DNA of 5,873 bases from positions 1-5,873 of the forward strand of contig JAGBZE010000209.1 in the NCBI GenBank assembly GCA_017628435.1. Reading direction: 5' to 3'. Positions 1-5,231 of the stretch are shown one piece after another. The notes beneath the pieces are model-generated. The model made no database searches. It was not told where the DNA came from and saw only the letters and a list, made by a program, of their open reading frames with translations. Each line of letters opens with the position of its first letter. Position 1 is the stretch's first letter. This DNA is from Akkermansia sp. (GTDB taxonomy: Bacteria > Verrucomicrobiota > Verrucomicrobiia > Verrucomicrobiales > Akkermansiaceae). Position numbers and translations under genes: made by a program.

Positions 1-1539
1 AGCATTCTTCGCGGCAAAGGAATCACCGCAGGGGCACTCTGCCAGGCTCCAGGTGGCCTTGCCGCTTTCGGCAATATGCACCAGGGCGTGGTAGGTATCC
101 TCCTCATCCGTGCCGAGCCTGGCAGCAATCTCGCCGGCGGTGGCGGGCGTGGCAGAGAGGGCGCCCTCTGCAGCAGCCAGAAGCTTCAGGAATACGTTGG
201 CAGCCAGCTTACCGGCCTGCACACCGGGCTGGTGGTAGGCGTTGATGTGAATCAGGCTGGCATAGAAGCTCACCGTGCGCTCGAACAGGGCAATAAGCAT
301 GCCCAGCGTGTAGGCATTCACCACGGGGATGGAGATGGTGATGCTCTTGCGGCCGCTCTCGGAAAGAGCCTTGCGGGTGCCGCGCAGGAAACCCTGCAGG
401 TAGTCACCGGCGGTGAAGCTGTCCTCCACCTTCACGGTGTCGGTGGGAGCCTGACGCACTTCAATAAAGGTCACGAAGAAGTTGTTGATACCATCGCGCA
501 GCTGCTGCACATAGGCGTGCTGGTCGGTAGAGCCCTTGTTACCGTACACGGAGATGCCCTGGTTCACGGTGTTGCCGTCCAGGTCGAGCTCCTTGCCCAG
601 GGATTCCATGATGAGCTGCTGCAGGTACTTGGAGAAAAGCACCAGGCTGTCCTTGTACGGCAGCACCACCATATCCTTCTTACCCTTGCCCTCACCGGCC
701 TCATACCAGGCCAGAGCCAGCTTCATGGCCATGTTGGTGGCAGTATCAGCCACGCGGGTGTGGGCATCCATGGCGGCGGCGCCAGCCAGCAGGCTGTCAA
801 TATCCACGCCCTGCAGAGCTGCGGGAACCAGACCCACCACAGAGGTCTCAGAGGTGCGGCCGCCCACCCAGTCTTCCATGGGAAAACGCTTCACCCAGCC
901 CTCGCTCACGGCCACCTTGTCCAGCGTGGAGTCCACGCCGGTCACGGCCACGGCCTGCTTGGCAAAGCACAGGCCCTTGTCAGCAAAATACTGCTGGGCG
1001 CAGACCATGCCATTGCGAGTTTCGGGGGTGCCACCGCTCTTGGAAATCACCACAGCCAGCGTCTCGCTCAGTGGCAGGGTATCCAGCACCTTGTACATGC
1101 CGTCCGGGTCGGTGTTGTCAAGGAAAGCCATGTTGAGCCCTTCTGCGGGCAGCGCATCGGCCACCAGCTCCGGGCCCAGGGCAGAACCACCAATGCCGAT
1201 GACCAGGCAGGTGGTGTACTTCTTGCCATTCGGGGCAAGAATGCTGCCGCTGAGCACCTCAGCAGCGAAAGCCTTCAGGTCAGCCAGCGGGCCGTCAATC
1301 TTGGCGCGCAGCTCCTCGGTGGGGGCAATGGCGCTGTTGCGCAGCCAGTAGTGGCCCACCATGCGGTTCTCATCGGGGTTAGCAATCACGCCGCTCTCCA
1401 GAGCCGCAATATCCGTGTAGGCACGGTCGATGAGCGGCTTCATCTCTGCCAGGAATTCCGGCGTGAGCGGCAGTTTAGAAAGATCCAGGGAAATCCCCAT
1501 CTCGGGGTAACGCAGAAGCTGTGAGGCGTACTGTTTCAT
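1..1539 (-). CDS. pgi: Glucose-6-phosphate isomerase, 3' end beyond the window
   Basis: This cytoplasmic enzyme interconverts glucose 6-phosphate and fructose 6-phosphate in glycolysis and gluconeogenesis. The 513 visible residues show the family landmarks in order: GIGGSALGP at 115-123, the phosphosugar-binding SKSGGTPET at 166-174, the catalytic-Glu segment MESLGKE with E312, the DQHAYVQQLRDG segment with H341, and the late catalytic Lys K444 in HQPGVQAGK. The wording around H341 resembles cyanobacterial and plastid enzymes. After K444 about 69 residues continue, including a helix-turn-helix-like stretch (TAGEIAARLGTDEEDTYHAL), as in the C-terminal tails of that subfamily. No stop appears before base 1, so the gene is cut, probably by few residues judging from usual lengths of about 530-550. 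I chose ATG 1539 because a strong promoter lies just ahead. An in-frame ATG at 1551 would add MPRV but overlaps the -10 box. It is divergent from rnd. Identification is very secure. Confidence 0.97.
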   Translation of the reverse strand, partial: MKQYASQLLRYPEMGISLDLSKLPLTPEFLAEMKPLIDRAYTDIAALESGVIANPDENRMVGHYWLRNSAIAPTEELRAKIDGPLADLKAFAAEVLSGSILAPNGKKYTTCLVIGIGGSALGPELVADALPAEGLNMAFLDNTDPDGMYKVLDTLPLSETLAVVISKSGGTPETRNGMVCAQQYFADKGLCFAKQAVAVTGVDSTLDKVAVSEGWVKRFPMEDWVGGRTSETSVVGLVPAALQGVDIDSLLAGAAAMDAHTRVADTATNMAMKLALAWYEAGEGKGKKDMVVLPYKDSLVLFSKYLQQLIMESLGKELDLDGNTVNQGISVYGNKGSTDQHAYVQQLRDGINNFFVTFIEVRQAPTDTVKVEDSFTAGDYLQGFLRGTRKALSESGRKSITISIPVVNAYTLGMLIALFERTVSFYASLIHINAYHQPGVQAGKLAANVFLKLLAAAEGALSATPATAGEIAARLGTDEEDTYHALVHIAESGKATWSLAECPCGDSFAAKNA

Positions 1540-1549
1540 AACGCGCGGC

Positions 1550-1578
1550 ATTATACTCCTACTCCCCCCATTGGGCAA
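1550..1578 (-). promoter_or_regulatory. pgi promoter, sigma-70 type
   Basis: On the minus strand a TTGCCC -35 box (1573-1578), a 17-base spacer and a perfect TATAAT -10 box (1550-1555) form a near-ideal housekeeping promoter. Counting from the -10 box, transcription should start near 1543, only about 4 bases before ATG 1539, so the mRNA would be almost leaderless. An AGGAG (1556-1560) lies inside the spacer, beside the -10 box. It could instead serve as a ribosome-binding site for the in-frame ATG at 1551, but only if transcription began further upstream. Confidence 0.65.
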
Positions 1579-1585
1579 GCTCAAT
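1570..1585. promoter_or_regulatory. Imperfect palindrome over the pgi -35 box, possible operator
   Basis: ATTGGGC-AA-GCTCAAT is a 16-base inverted repeat with 7-base arms and one mismatched pair. It covers the whole -35 box of the predicted pgi promoter, a classic place for a repressor to bind. No cognate regulator is visible in the window, and a palindrome this short can occur by chance. Confidence 0.25.
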
Positions 1586-1683
1586 CCGTTCCTGCGCAAG
1601 GGCCCTGTGTCAGTATTACAAAATTATTCAGAGGGCGCAGCACGCAAAAACCGCGTCGTCATGCGGGTTCCCGGATTTTCAGG

Positions 1684-1706
1684 CTCATCAGCATCTGTAC
1701 GATGAG
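1684..1706. repeat. Inverted repeat upstream of the rnd promoter
   Basis: CTCATC (1684-1689) and GATGAG (1701-1706) are perfect 6-base inverted arms around an 11-base centre, ending 11 bases before the rnd -35 box. They could be an activator or repressor site or chance. Apart from this and the two promoters, I see nothing recognisable in the pgi-rnd gap. Confidence 0.2.
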
Positions 1707-1717
1707 GCATTATCGGC

Positions 1718-1746
1718 TTGCATTCCGGCGGTCTATATGGTAGCAT
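1718..1746 (+). promoter_or_regulatory. rnd promoter, sigma-70 type
   Basis: TTGCAT (1718-1723), a 17-base spacer and TAGCAT (1741-1746) match the consensus at four positions in each box. The predicted start near 1753 lies about 5 bases before ATG 1758 and downstream of the alternative ATG 1737. If correct, it decides the start codon and makes the mRNA nearly leaderless. The bases after the -10 box (ATGCCGCGC) are identical to those after the pgi -10 box. Confidence 0.5.
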
Positions 1747-1757
1747 GCCGCGCATTC

Positions 1758-2816
1758 ATGATTACGGATTCTGAAGCGTTGTACCAATGGAAACTGCGCG
1801 CTGCTGCCCAGCCGCAGGGGCGCACAGTGCTCGATCTGGAAGCCGACAGCCTGCACCGCCACCGCGAAAAGCTCTGCCTTATTCAGTATGCCGATGCGGA
1901 AGGCGTGGTCATCATCGACCCGCTGGCTATTGAGGACATGAAACTTTTCACCCTGTGGCTGCAGGAAACCGATGTGTGGATGCACGGCGCGGATTACGAC
2001 ATGAGCCTGCTGCAGAATGCCTACGGGGTGCTTCCGCACATGATTCTGGACACCCAGATTGCGGCGCGGCTGCTGGGGTTCCAGCAGTTCGGCCTGGCGG
2101 CTCTGGTGGAGCATTACTACGGCGTGGTGCTCAGCAAGAAGAACCAACGCGCCAACTGGGGAATCCGCCCCATGCCGGATGACATGAAGGAATATGCCCA
2201 GGGCGATGTGAAATACATGCTCGAGATGGCAGATAAGCTGGTGGCCGAACTCAAACAGGCAGGCCGTTACGACTGGTTCCTGGAGAGCTGCGCCCACAAT
2301 CTGGAACACGGCCGCGAACGCCATGCCGCCACCGGCCAGGATCCCTGGCGCATCAAGGGCAGCGGCAAGCTGAACCGCCGCGGCCTGGCCGCTCTGCGTG
2401 CCCTCTGGCTCTGGCGCGATAACGAAGCAGCCTCCGTGGATCGCCCCGCTTTCATGATTTGCGGCAACAATGACCTCCTGCGCTGGAGCAATGCCCTGCA
2501 GGAATTCCGCCCCGCATTCCCGCTCAACAGCATGCACCACCACCGCGCCGCCCGCTTCCGCAAGGCGGTGGAGCATTTCCACCTCATGGACGAGGAAGAC
2601 TACCCCGAACTTCTCAAGCGCACCCACCACGAGACCGATGCGCTCTTTGATGAACGCGTAGACCGCTGGTCTGCCCGCCGCAACACCATTGCCGAGGAAC
2701 TGGCCCTTGAGCCTTCCCTCATTGCCACCCGCAGCCAGATTGAATGCATTGCCACCAACGAGGACAAAGGCCTGGCCGCCCTCATGAACTGGCAGCGCAA
2801 CCTGCTCACCCGATGA
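1758..2816 (+). CDS. rnd: Ribonuclease D family 3'-5' exoribonuclease
   Basis: This 352-residue protein is a DEDD-superfamily 3'-5' exonuclease; the family trims tRNA precursors and other stable RNAs using two metal ions. Numbered from ATG 1758, Exo I is VLDLEADS (D26, E28), Exo II is HGADYDMSLL (76-85, with D81), and Exo III is YAQGDVKYM (Y146, D150), giving a full DEDDy catalytic set. The RANWGIRP stretch before Exo III is also typical of RNase D. An HRDC domain follows at roughly 200-250 (RRGLAALRALWLWRDN). The C-terminal part, about 250-352, is less distinctive. Length is close to the E. coli enzyme (about 375). An in-frame ATG at 1737 would add seven residues, but it lies upstream of the predicted transcription start, and family members tend to begin with an I-T-x-x-x-x-L segment as seen from 1758. 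It stands alone between a divergent promoter and its own terminator. Confidence 0.93.
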   Translation: MITDSEALYQWKLRAAAQPQGRTVLDLEADSLHRHREKLCLIQYADAEGVVIIDPLAIEDMKLFTLWLQETDVWMHGADYDMSLLQNAYGVLPHMILDTQIAARLLGFQQFGLAALVEHYYGVVLSKKNQRANWGIRPMPDDMKEYAQGDVKYMLEMADKLVAELKQAGRYDWFLESCAHNLEHGRERHAATGQDPWRIKGSGKLNRRGLAALRALWLWRDNEAASVDRPAFMICGNNDLLRWSNALQEFRPAFPLNSMHHHRAARFRKAVEHFHLMDEEDYPELLKRTHHETDALFDERVDRWSARRNTIAEELALEPSLIATRSQIECIATNEDKGLAALMNWQRNLLTR

Positions 2817-2823
2817 GGGGAGA

Positions 2824-2851
2824 GAATAAGGAATAGTGCATAATGAAAATC
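2824..2851 (+). repeat. Degenerate heptamer array, four units
   Basis: Four successive seven-base units follow the rnd stop: GAATAAG, GAATAGT, GCATAAT, GAAAATC. All start with G and three start with GA. The last unit runs into the terminator stem. The period is clear by eye but the units are diverged. A second array in the opposite orientation lies at 2912-2946. Confidence 0.4.
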
Positions 2852-2882
2852 ACCTGAATACCCTCAGGTGATTTTGTTTTTT
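2846..2882 (+). terminator. Intrinsic terminator of rnd
   Basis: A perfect 12-base-pair stem (2846-2857 with 2864-2875; core TCACCTGA/TCAGGTGA) encloses a six-base loop and is followed by G and six T (2877-2882). It lies 29 bases after the rnd stop. The A/T ends of the stem could give weak activity in the other direction too. Confidence 0.9.
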
Positions 2883-2883
2883 C

Positions 2884-2900
2884 CGGCGCGGAGGGCGCCG
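2884..2900. repeat. GC-rich hairpin between the two terminators
   Basis: CGGCGC (2884-2889) and GCGCCG (2895-2900) form a 6-base-pair stem around a GGAGG loop, directly after the T-run of the rnd terminator. It has no T-run of its own in either direction, so it is not a standard terminator. It may be chance or part of the repeat element formed with the heptamer arrays. Confidence 0.3.
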
Positions 2901-2911
2901 CACGCACACTT

Positions 2912-2946
2912 CTTATTCTGCGTTCTTCATTCTGAAATCTGCAATC
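2912..2946 (-). repeat. Degenerate heptamer array, five units
   Basis: Read on the minus strand from 2946, five units follow each other exactly every seven bases: GATTGCA, GATTTCA, GAATGAA, GAACGCA, GAATAAG. All begin with GA, and the last is identical to the first unit of the plus-strand array at 2824-2830. The two arrays point towards each other around the hairpins at 2846-2900. Confidence 0.4.
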
Positions 2947-2983
2947 AAAAAAAGTGCCCTCCCCAAGTGGGAAAGGCACTTTT
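2947..2983 (-). terminator. Intrinsic terminator of the rplM-rpsI operon
   Basis: On the minus strand, AAAAGTGCC (2983-2975) pairs with GGCACTTTT (2958-2950). An inner four-pair TCCC/GGGA stem, separated by a small internal loop, extends it. The run of seven T (2953-2947) completes a standard intrinsic terminator. It begins 23 bases after the rpsI stop. Confidence 0.9.
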
Positions 2984-3006
2984 GAAAGCCAAAACCAGTA
3001 GTTGCT

Positions 3007-3411
3007 TTAGCGCTTGCTGAACTGGAAACGCTTGCGGGCGCCGGGGCGACCAGCCTTCTTGCGTTCCTTCATGCGGGAGTCGCGGGTAAGCAGGCCCTGC
3101 TCACGGAGAGCGGAGCGGTACTCCTCGTCGATCATGACCAGGGAGCGAGCGATAGCCAGGGAGATAGCACCCGTCTGGCCATGCACACCACCACCACGGC
3201 AAACGACGCGAACGTCGAACTTCTTCATGGTGTTGGTAGCATAGAAGGGCTGCAGCACAGCGTTCTGGAGAGCGTCGGTGGGCAGGTACTCCTCAAAGGA
3301 GCGACGGTTGATGGTGATCTTACCGGACTTGCCTTCCTCGGCGGGGGTAAGCCAGGCGTGAGCAATGGCTTCCTTGCGACGACCAGTAGCGTTGTAGGGA
3401 GTAGTAGACAT
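3007..3411 (-). CDS. rpsI: 30S ribosomal protein S9 (uS9)
   Basis: S9 is a small-subunit head protein whose C-terminal tail reaches the P-site tRNA. The 134 residues show the N-terminal GRRKEAIAHAW segment (10-20), the core RGGGVHGQTGAISLAIARSL (72-91), a basic C-terminal region with RPGARKRFQF (122-131), and the conserved final Ser-Lys-Arg. Length fits the family (about 130). ATG 3411 is 13 bases after the rplM stop with no SD motif between, so translation is probably coupled to rplM or starts without SD pairing. It is the last gene of the two-gene operon, an order (L13 then S9) conserved across bacteria, and is followed by its own terminator. Nothing is missing. Confidence 0.98.
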   Translation of the reverse strand: MSTTPYNATGRRKEAIAHAWLTPAEEGKSGKITINRRSFEEYLPTDALQNAVLQPFYATNTMKKFDVRVVCRGGGVHGQTGAISLAIARSLVMIDEEYRSALREQGLLTRDSRMKERKKAGRPGARKRFQFSKR

Positions 3412-3424
3412 AGTCAGAATAAAA

Positions 3425-3856
3425 TTAGGCGATGGTTACAGCTTCCGGAGTCTGAGCGGTGTGGGGGTGCTCAGCGCCAACATAAACCTTGAGACGGCCA
3501 CCCTGGGCGCGGCCCTGGCGGGTGTGGGGAATCATGCCCTTAACGGCGAGCTCCACAATCATCTCAGGATGAGTCTTACGCAGCTTGGCGGGGGTGGTCA
3601 CCACCTGGTTGCCCACATAGCCGGTGTAACGGGTGTAAATCTTGGCGCGCTCCTTGTTACCGGTGAGCACCACCTTATCGGCGTTCACGATGATCACATA
3701 GTCACCACAGTCCACGTGGGGGGTGAAGATGGTCTTGTTCTTACCGCGAAGCAGGTTAGCTGCTTCAACTGCAACCTGACCGAGCACCTTACCGGCGGCA
3801 TCGATCACATACCACTTACGCTCAATTTCCTGAGGCTTGGCAGAGAAGGTTTTCAT
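3425..3856 (-). CDS. rplM: 50S ribosomal protein L13 (uL13)
   Basis: L13 is a large-subunit protein that binds 23S rRNA early in assembly. The 143 residues match the usual length (142 in E. coli). Visible landmarks are WYVIDAAGKVLGQVAVEAA (15-33), the LLRGKNK and DCGDYVIIVNADKV stretches (35-62), YTRYTGYVG (74-82), and the signature region VKGMIP...GRLKVYVGAEHPHTAQTPE (105-138). It is the first gene of rplM-rpsI. ATG 3856 is preceded by an A-rich leader without an SD, downstream of a strong promoter at 3927-3955. In other bacteria (E. coli, Bacillus) this operon is controlled by L13 binding its own leader; whether that holds here is inference. Confidence 0.98.
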   Translation of the reverse strand: MKTFSAKPQEIERKWYVIDAAGKVLGQVAVEAANLLRGKNKTIFTPHVDCGDYVIIVNADKVVLTGNKERAKIYTRYTGYVGNQVVTTPAKLRKTHPEMIVELAVKGMIPHTRQGRAQGGRLKVYVGAEHPHTAQTPEAVTIA

Positions 3857-3920
3857 ATTTTCGTTTCTTACTTATTCCAGTTTTGGCTTTCGCCACGACG
3901 TGACCCCTAAACAGGTCAGC
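3857..3920 (-). promoter_or_regulatory. rplM mRNA leader with two predicted hairpins
   Basis: The predicted leader is about 64 bases. On the minus strand, TGACC (3918-3914) can pair with GGTCA (3905-3901), followed by TGGC-GAAA-GCCA (3895-3884), a short stem capped by a GNRA tetraloop. The rest, up to the ATG, is A-rich and lacks an SD (TAAGAAACGA near 3870-3861). A structured L13 leader fits known autoregulation of this operon elsewhere, but I do not claim a match to a described leader family. The stems are short. Confidence 0.35.
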
Positions 3921-3926
3921 TCGCAG

Positions 3927-3955
3927 AGGGTAGCACAGCATAATTTTAATGTCAA
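3927..3955 (-). promoter_or_regulatory. rplM-rpsI promoter
   Basis: On the minus strand there is a perfect TTGACA -35 box (3950-3955), a 17-base spacer, and TACCCT (3927-3932) as -10 box, preceded by TG one base away (extended -10). Only three of six -10 bases match, so the call rests on the -35 box and the spacing. The expected start is near 3920. An A-rich stretch just upstream may help as an UP element. Confidence 0.65.
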
Positions 3956-3980
3956 CCGCATTTTGTGACTTCCCGGAACT

Positions 3981-4035
3981 TTTTTTGTAATTTTATGAAA
4001 AAGTGCTTGCCATGTGGACTTTTCGGCATTAAACT
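3981..4035 (+). promoter_or_regulatory. infA promoter with UP-like element
   Basis: TTGCCA (4007-4012), a 17-base spacer and TAAACT (4030-4035) give five and four consensus matches. Immediately upstream, 3981-4002 holds a T-run, then TTTT-ATG-AAAAA, close to the TTTTnnnAAA core of a bacterial UP element and only one base off its usual register. The expected start is near 4042. The promoter lies back to back with that of rplM; 51 bases separate the two -35 boxes. Confidence 0.65.
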
Positions 4036-4040
4036 GTGCA

Positions 4041-4067
4041 CGCGCAAGCGCTCGAAAGAGCCGCGCG
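4041..4067 (+). promoter_or_regulatory. Hairpin at the 5' end of the infA leader
   Basis: CGCGC (4041-4045) pairs with GCGCG (4063-4067), and GCTC-GAAA-GAGC (4050-4061) forms the top with a GNRA tetraloop, separated by a small asymmetric internal loop. It sits almost exactly at the predicted 5' end of the mRNA, where it could protect the transcript. The 24 bases after it are A-rich and unpaired, with no SD (TTAAGAACGA, then ATG 4092). Confidence 0.4.
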
Positions 4068-4091
4068 AAGCAACCAATTAAGAACGACATA

Positions 4092-4424
4092 ATGGCAAAT
4101 CCCCCCAATAATCGCGGCAGCAAGCCGCAGCAGCGCCCGAACGGACCGCGTCCGACCGGCAACACCCGCCCCGTAAACAACACCCCCAAGCCCAAGAAGG
4201 TTGACGACGATGGCGAGGGTGAGATTGAGCTTGAAGGCGTGGTATCCGCTGTGCTCGCCGGCACCATGTTCCGCGTGAAGGTGGCCAATGGTCATGAATT
4301 CCTGGCTCACATCTCCGGCAAGATGCGCAAGCGCTTCATCCGCCTGGTGGTAGGTGACCGCGTTCGTATCGAGGTTTCCCCCTACGATATGACCAAGGCC
4401 CGCATCACCTTCCGTCTGAACTAA
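4092..4424 (+). CDS. infA: Translation initiation factor IF-1 with N-terminal extension
   Basis: IF-1 binds the 30S A site and helps IF-2 and IF-3 select the initiator tRNA. The protein is 110 residues against about 72 normally. The S1/OB-fold body occupies about 44-110: IELEGVV (45-51), TMFRV (58-62), NGHEFLAHISGKMRKRFIRL (66-85), VGDRVRIEVSPYDMTKARITFR (87-108). Ahead of it are about 38 extra residues rich in Pro, Asn, Arg and Lys, ending in an acidic DDDGEGE link, probably disordered. No other ATG, GTG or TTG start is available in frame before the conserved body, so the extension is very likely translated. An in-frame ATG at 4014 lies within the promoter and is rejected. The gene is transcribed alone, divergent from rplM, and ends in a strong terminator. 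Confidence 0.95.
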   Translation: MANPPNNRGSKPQQRPNGPRPTGNTRPVNNTPKPKKVDDDGEGEIELEGVVSAVLAGTMFRVKVANGHEFLAHISGKMRKRFIRLVVGDRVRIEVSPYDMTKARITFRLN

Positions 4425-4446
4425 TTACAGACAGCAAGTTTTTTTT
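4414..4446 (+). terminator. Possible first, weaker infA terminator
   Basis: GTCTG (4414-4418) pairs with CAGAC (4428-4432) across the infA stop codon, and eight T follow at 4439-4446. The stem is only five pairs and six bases separate it from the T-run, so on its own it would be weak. It may back up the stronger hairpin four bases further on. Confidence 0.3.
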
Positions 4447-4449
4447 CAG

Positions 4450-4482
4450 AATCCCCGGTGTGACAGACACCGGGGATTTTTT
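4450..4482 (+). terminator. Intrinsic terminator of infA
   Basis: A perfect 12-base-pair stem (4450-4461 with 4467-4478; core CCCCGGTGT/ACACCGGGG) encloses a GACAG loop. T continues from the end of the stem to 4482. Read on the minus strand it is followed by CTGA and A bases rather than T, so it serves infA and not the convergent comF. Confidence 0.93.
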
Positions 4483-4490
4483 ACATCTAC

Positions 4491-5207
4491 TCATGCGCCG
4501 ATGCGCACCAGAGAGAGCGACACAACCTCCTGCACCCCCGGCAGCTTACGCAACTGCGCAGCACAAGCCCGCGCCGTGGAACCAGTGGTAAACACATCAT
4601 CCACCAGCACAATACGTGCCGGATACCGCCGGGCACGCTGCCACCAGACAGGCCGACGGGCCGCATACGCCCGCATAGCATTCAACCGACGCGCCCGGGC
4701 AGAAAGGCGAGTCTGGCTGATAATGCCGGTTTCCCGGCGCTCAAGCAGCTCCATCACCCGCAGGCGGCGCATTTTCCCCAGACAGCGGGCCAACTCACCA
4801 GCCTGATTATACCCACGCGTATACAACTTACCATGCGTCACCGGCACAGGAACCAGCACCCAATCCGCATGCTCACACAGGCGCGGAGTCTGCTCCCACA
4901 GCTCATTAAGCAAACCAGCCAATGCCCGGGTCAGATACAATGAACGGTGGTACTTGAAACGGTAGATAAGCTGCATCACCGCCTCCGTCTGCCGAAGCGC
5001 CTGACGTGCCAGCACAAAGGGACGCGTATGCCCGGCACACTCCTCGCAGCGATCCGGGTCTGTCTGCTGCCCGGCAGTGGGCGCACCGCAGTGCAGGCAG
5101 ACAGGGGCAGGAATACGCGGCAACTTACTGAGGCAGGAATCACATATCCCCTGCTCTGCAGCCTCTCCGCAGAGTTCACAAGTTGCGGGGAAGAGCCAGC
5201 TGAGCAT
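4491..5207 (-). CDS. comF: ComF family protein (zinc-finger plus phosphoribosyltransferase fold)
   Basis: ComF proteins are cytoplasmic and, in naturally competent bacteria, are needed for DNA uptake or processing; their exact activity is unsettled. The 238 residues begin with the typical LFPATCELCG. Four CxxC pairs (C10/C13, C22/C25, C37/C40, C54/C57) look like zinc knuckles. Then come FKYHRS (84-89), VPVPV (119-123), RGYNQA (131-136), an LSARARRLN stretch, and the phosphoribosyl-pyrophosphate loop VLVDDVFTTGST (200-211). ATG 5207 is the only start after an in-frame TAA at 5223-5225. AGGAG at 5226-5230 is 18 bases away, too far for a normal SD. The gene lies 24 bases after parA, so co-transcription is likely. 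Whether the organism is competent cannot be judged from this window. No dedicated terminator is visible before the convergent infA. Confidence 0.93.
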   Translation of the reverse strand: MLSWLFPATCELCGEAAEQGICDSCLSKLPRIPAPVCLHCGAPTAGQQTDPDRCEECAGHTRPFVLARQALRQTEAVMQLIYRFKYHRSLYLTRALAGLLNELWEQTPRLCEHADWVLVPVPVTHGKLYTRGYNQAGELARCLGKMRRLRVMELLERRETGIISQTRLSARARRLNAMRAYAARRPVWWQRARRYPARIVLVDDVFTTGSTARACAAQLRKLPGVQEVVSLSLVRIGA

Positions 5208-5231
5208 AGTGCAGAATCGCCGTTACTCCTA

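Noticed and set aside
76..1524. 482-residue open frame on the plus strand
   Set aside because: It lies antisense to pgi, whose catalytic motifs are all intact. Long antisense frames are common in G+C-rich genes, and this one is His/Gly/Ala/Leu-rich with no recognisable domain.
1665..1710. Hammerhead-ribozyme-like core on the minus strand (CTGATGA followed by GAAA)
   Set aside because: Only four bases separate the two core boxes, so stem II cannot form. Flanking sequences do not give convincing stems I and III.
1737..1757. ATG 1737 as the rnd start
   Set aside because: It is upstream of the predicted transcription start and adds seven residues with no family similarity. Not excluded if the promoter is wrong.
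1710..2630. 306-residue open frame on the minus strand
   Set aside because: It is the antisense shadow of rnd, which has a complete DEDDy motif set, a promoter and a terminator.
4014..4091. Earlier in-frame ATG for infA that would add 26 residues
   Set aside because: The ATG overlaps the promoter spacer, upstream of the predicted transcription start near 4042. The interval also folds as a leader hairpin.
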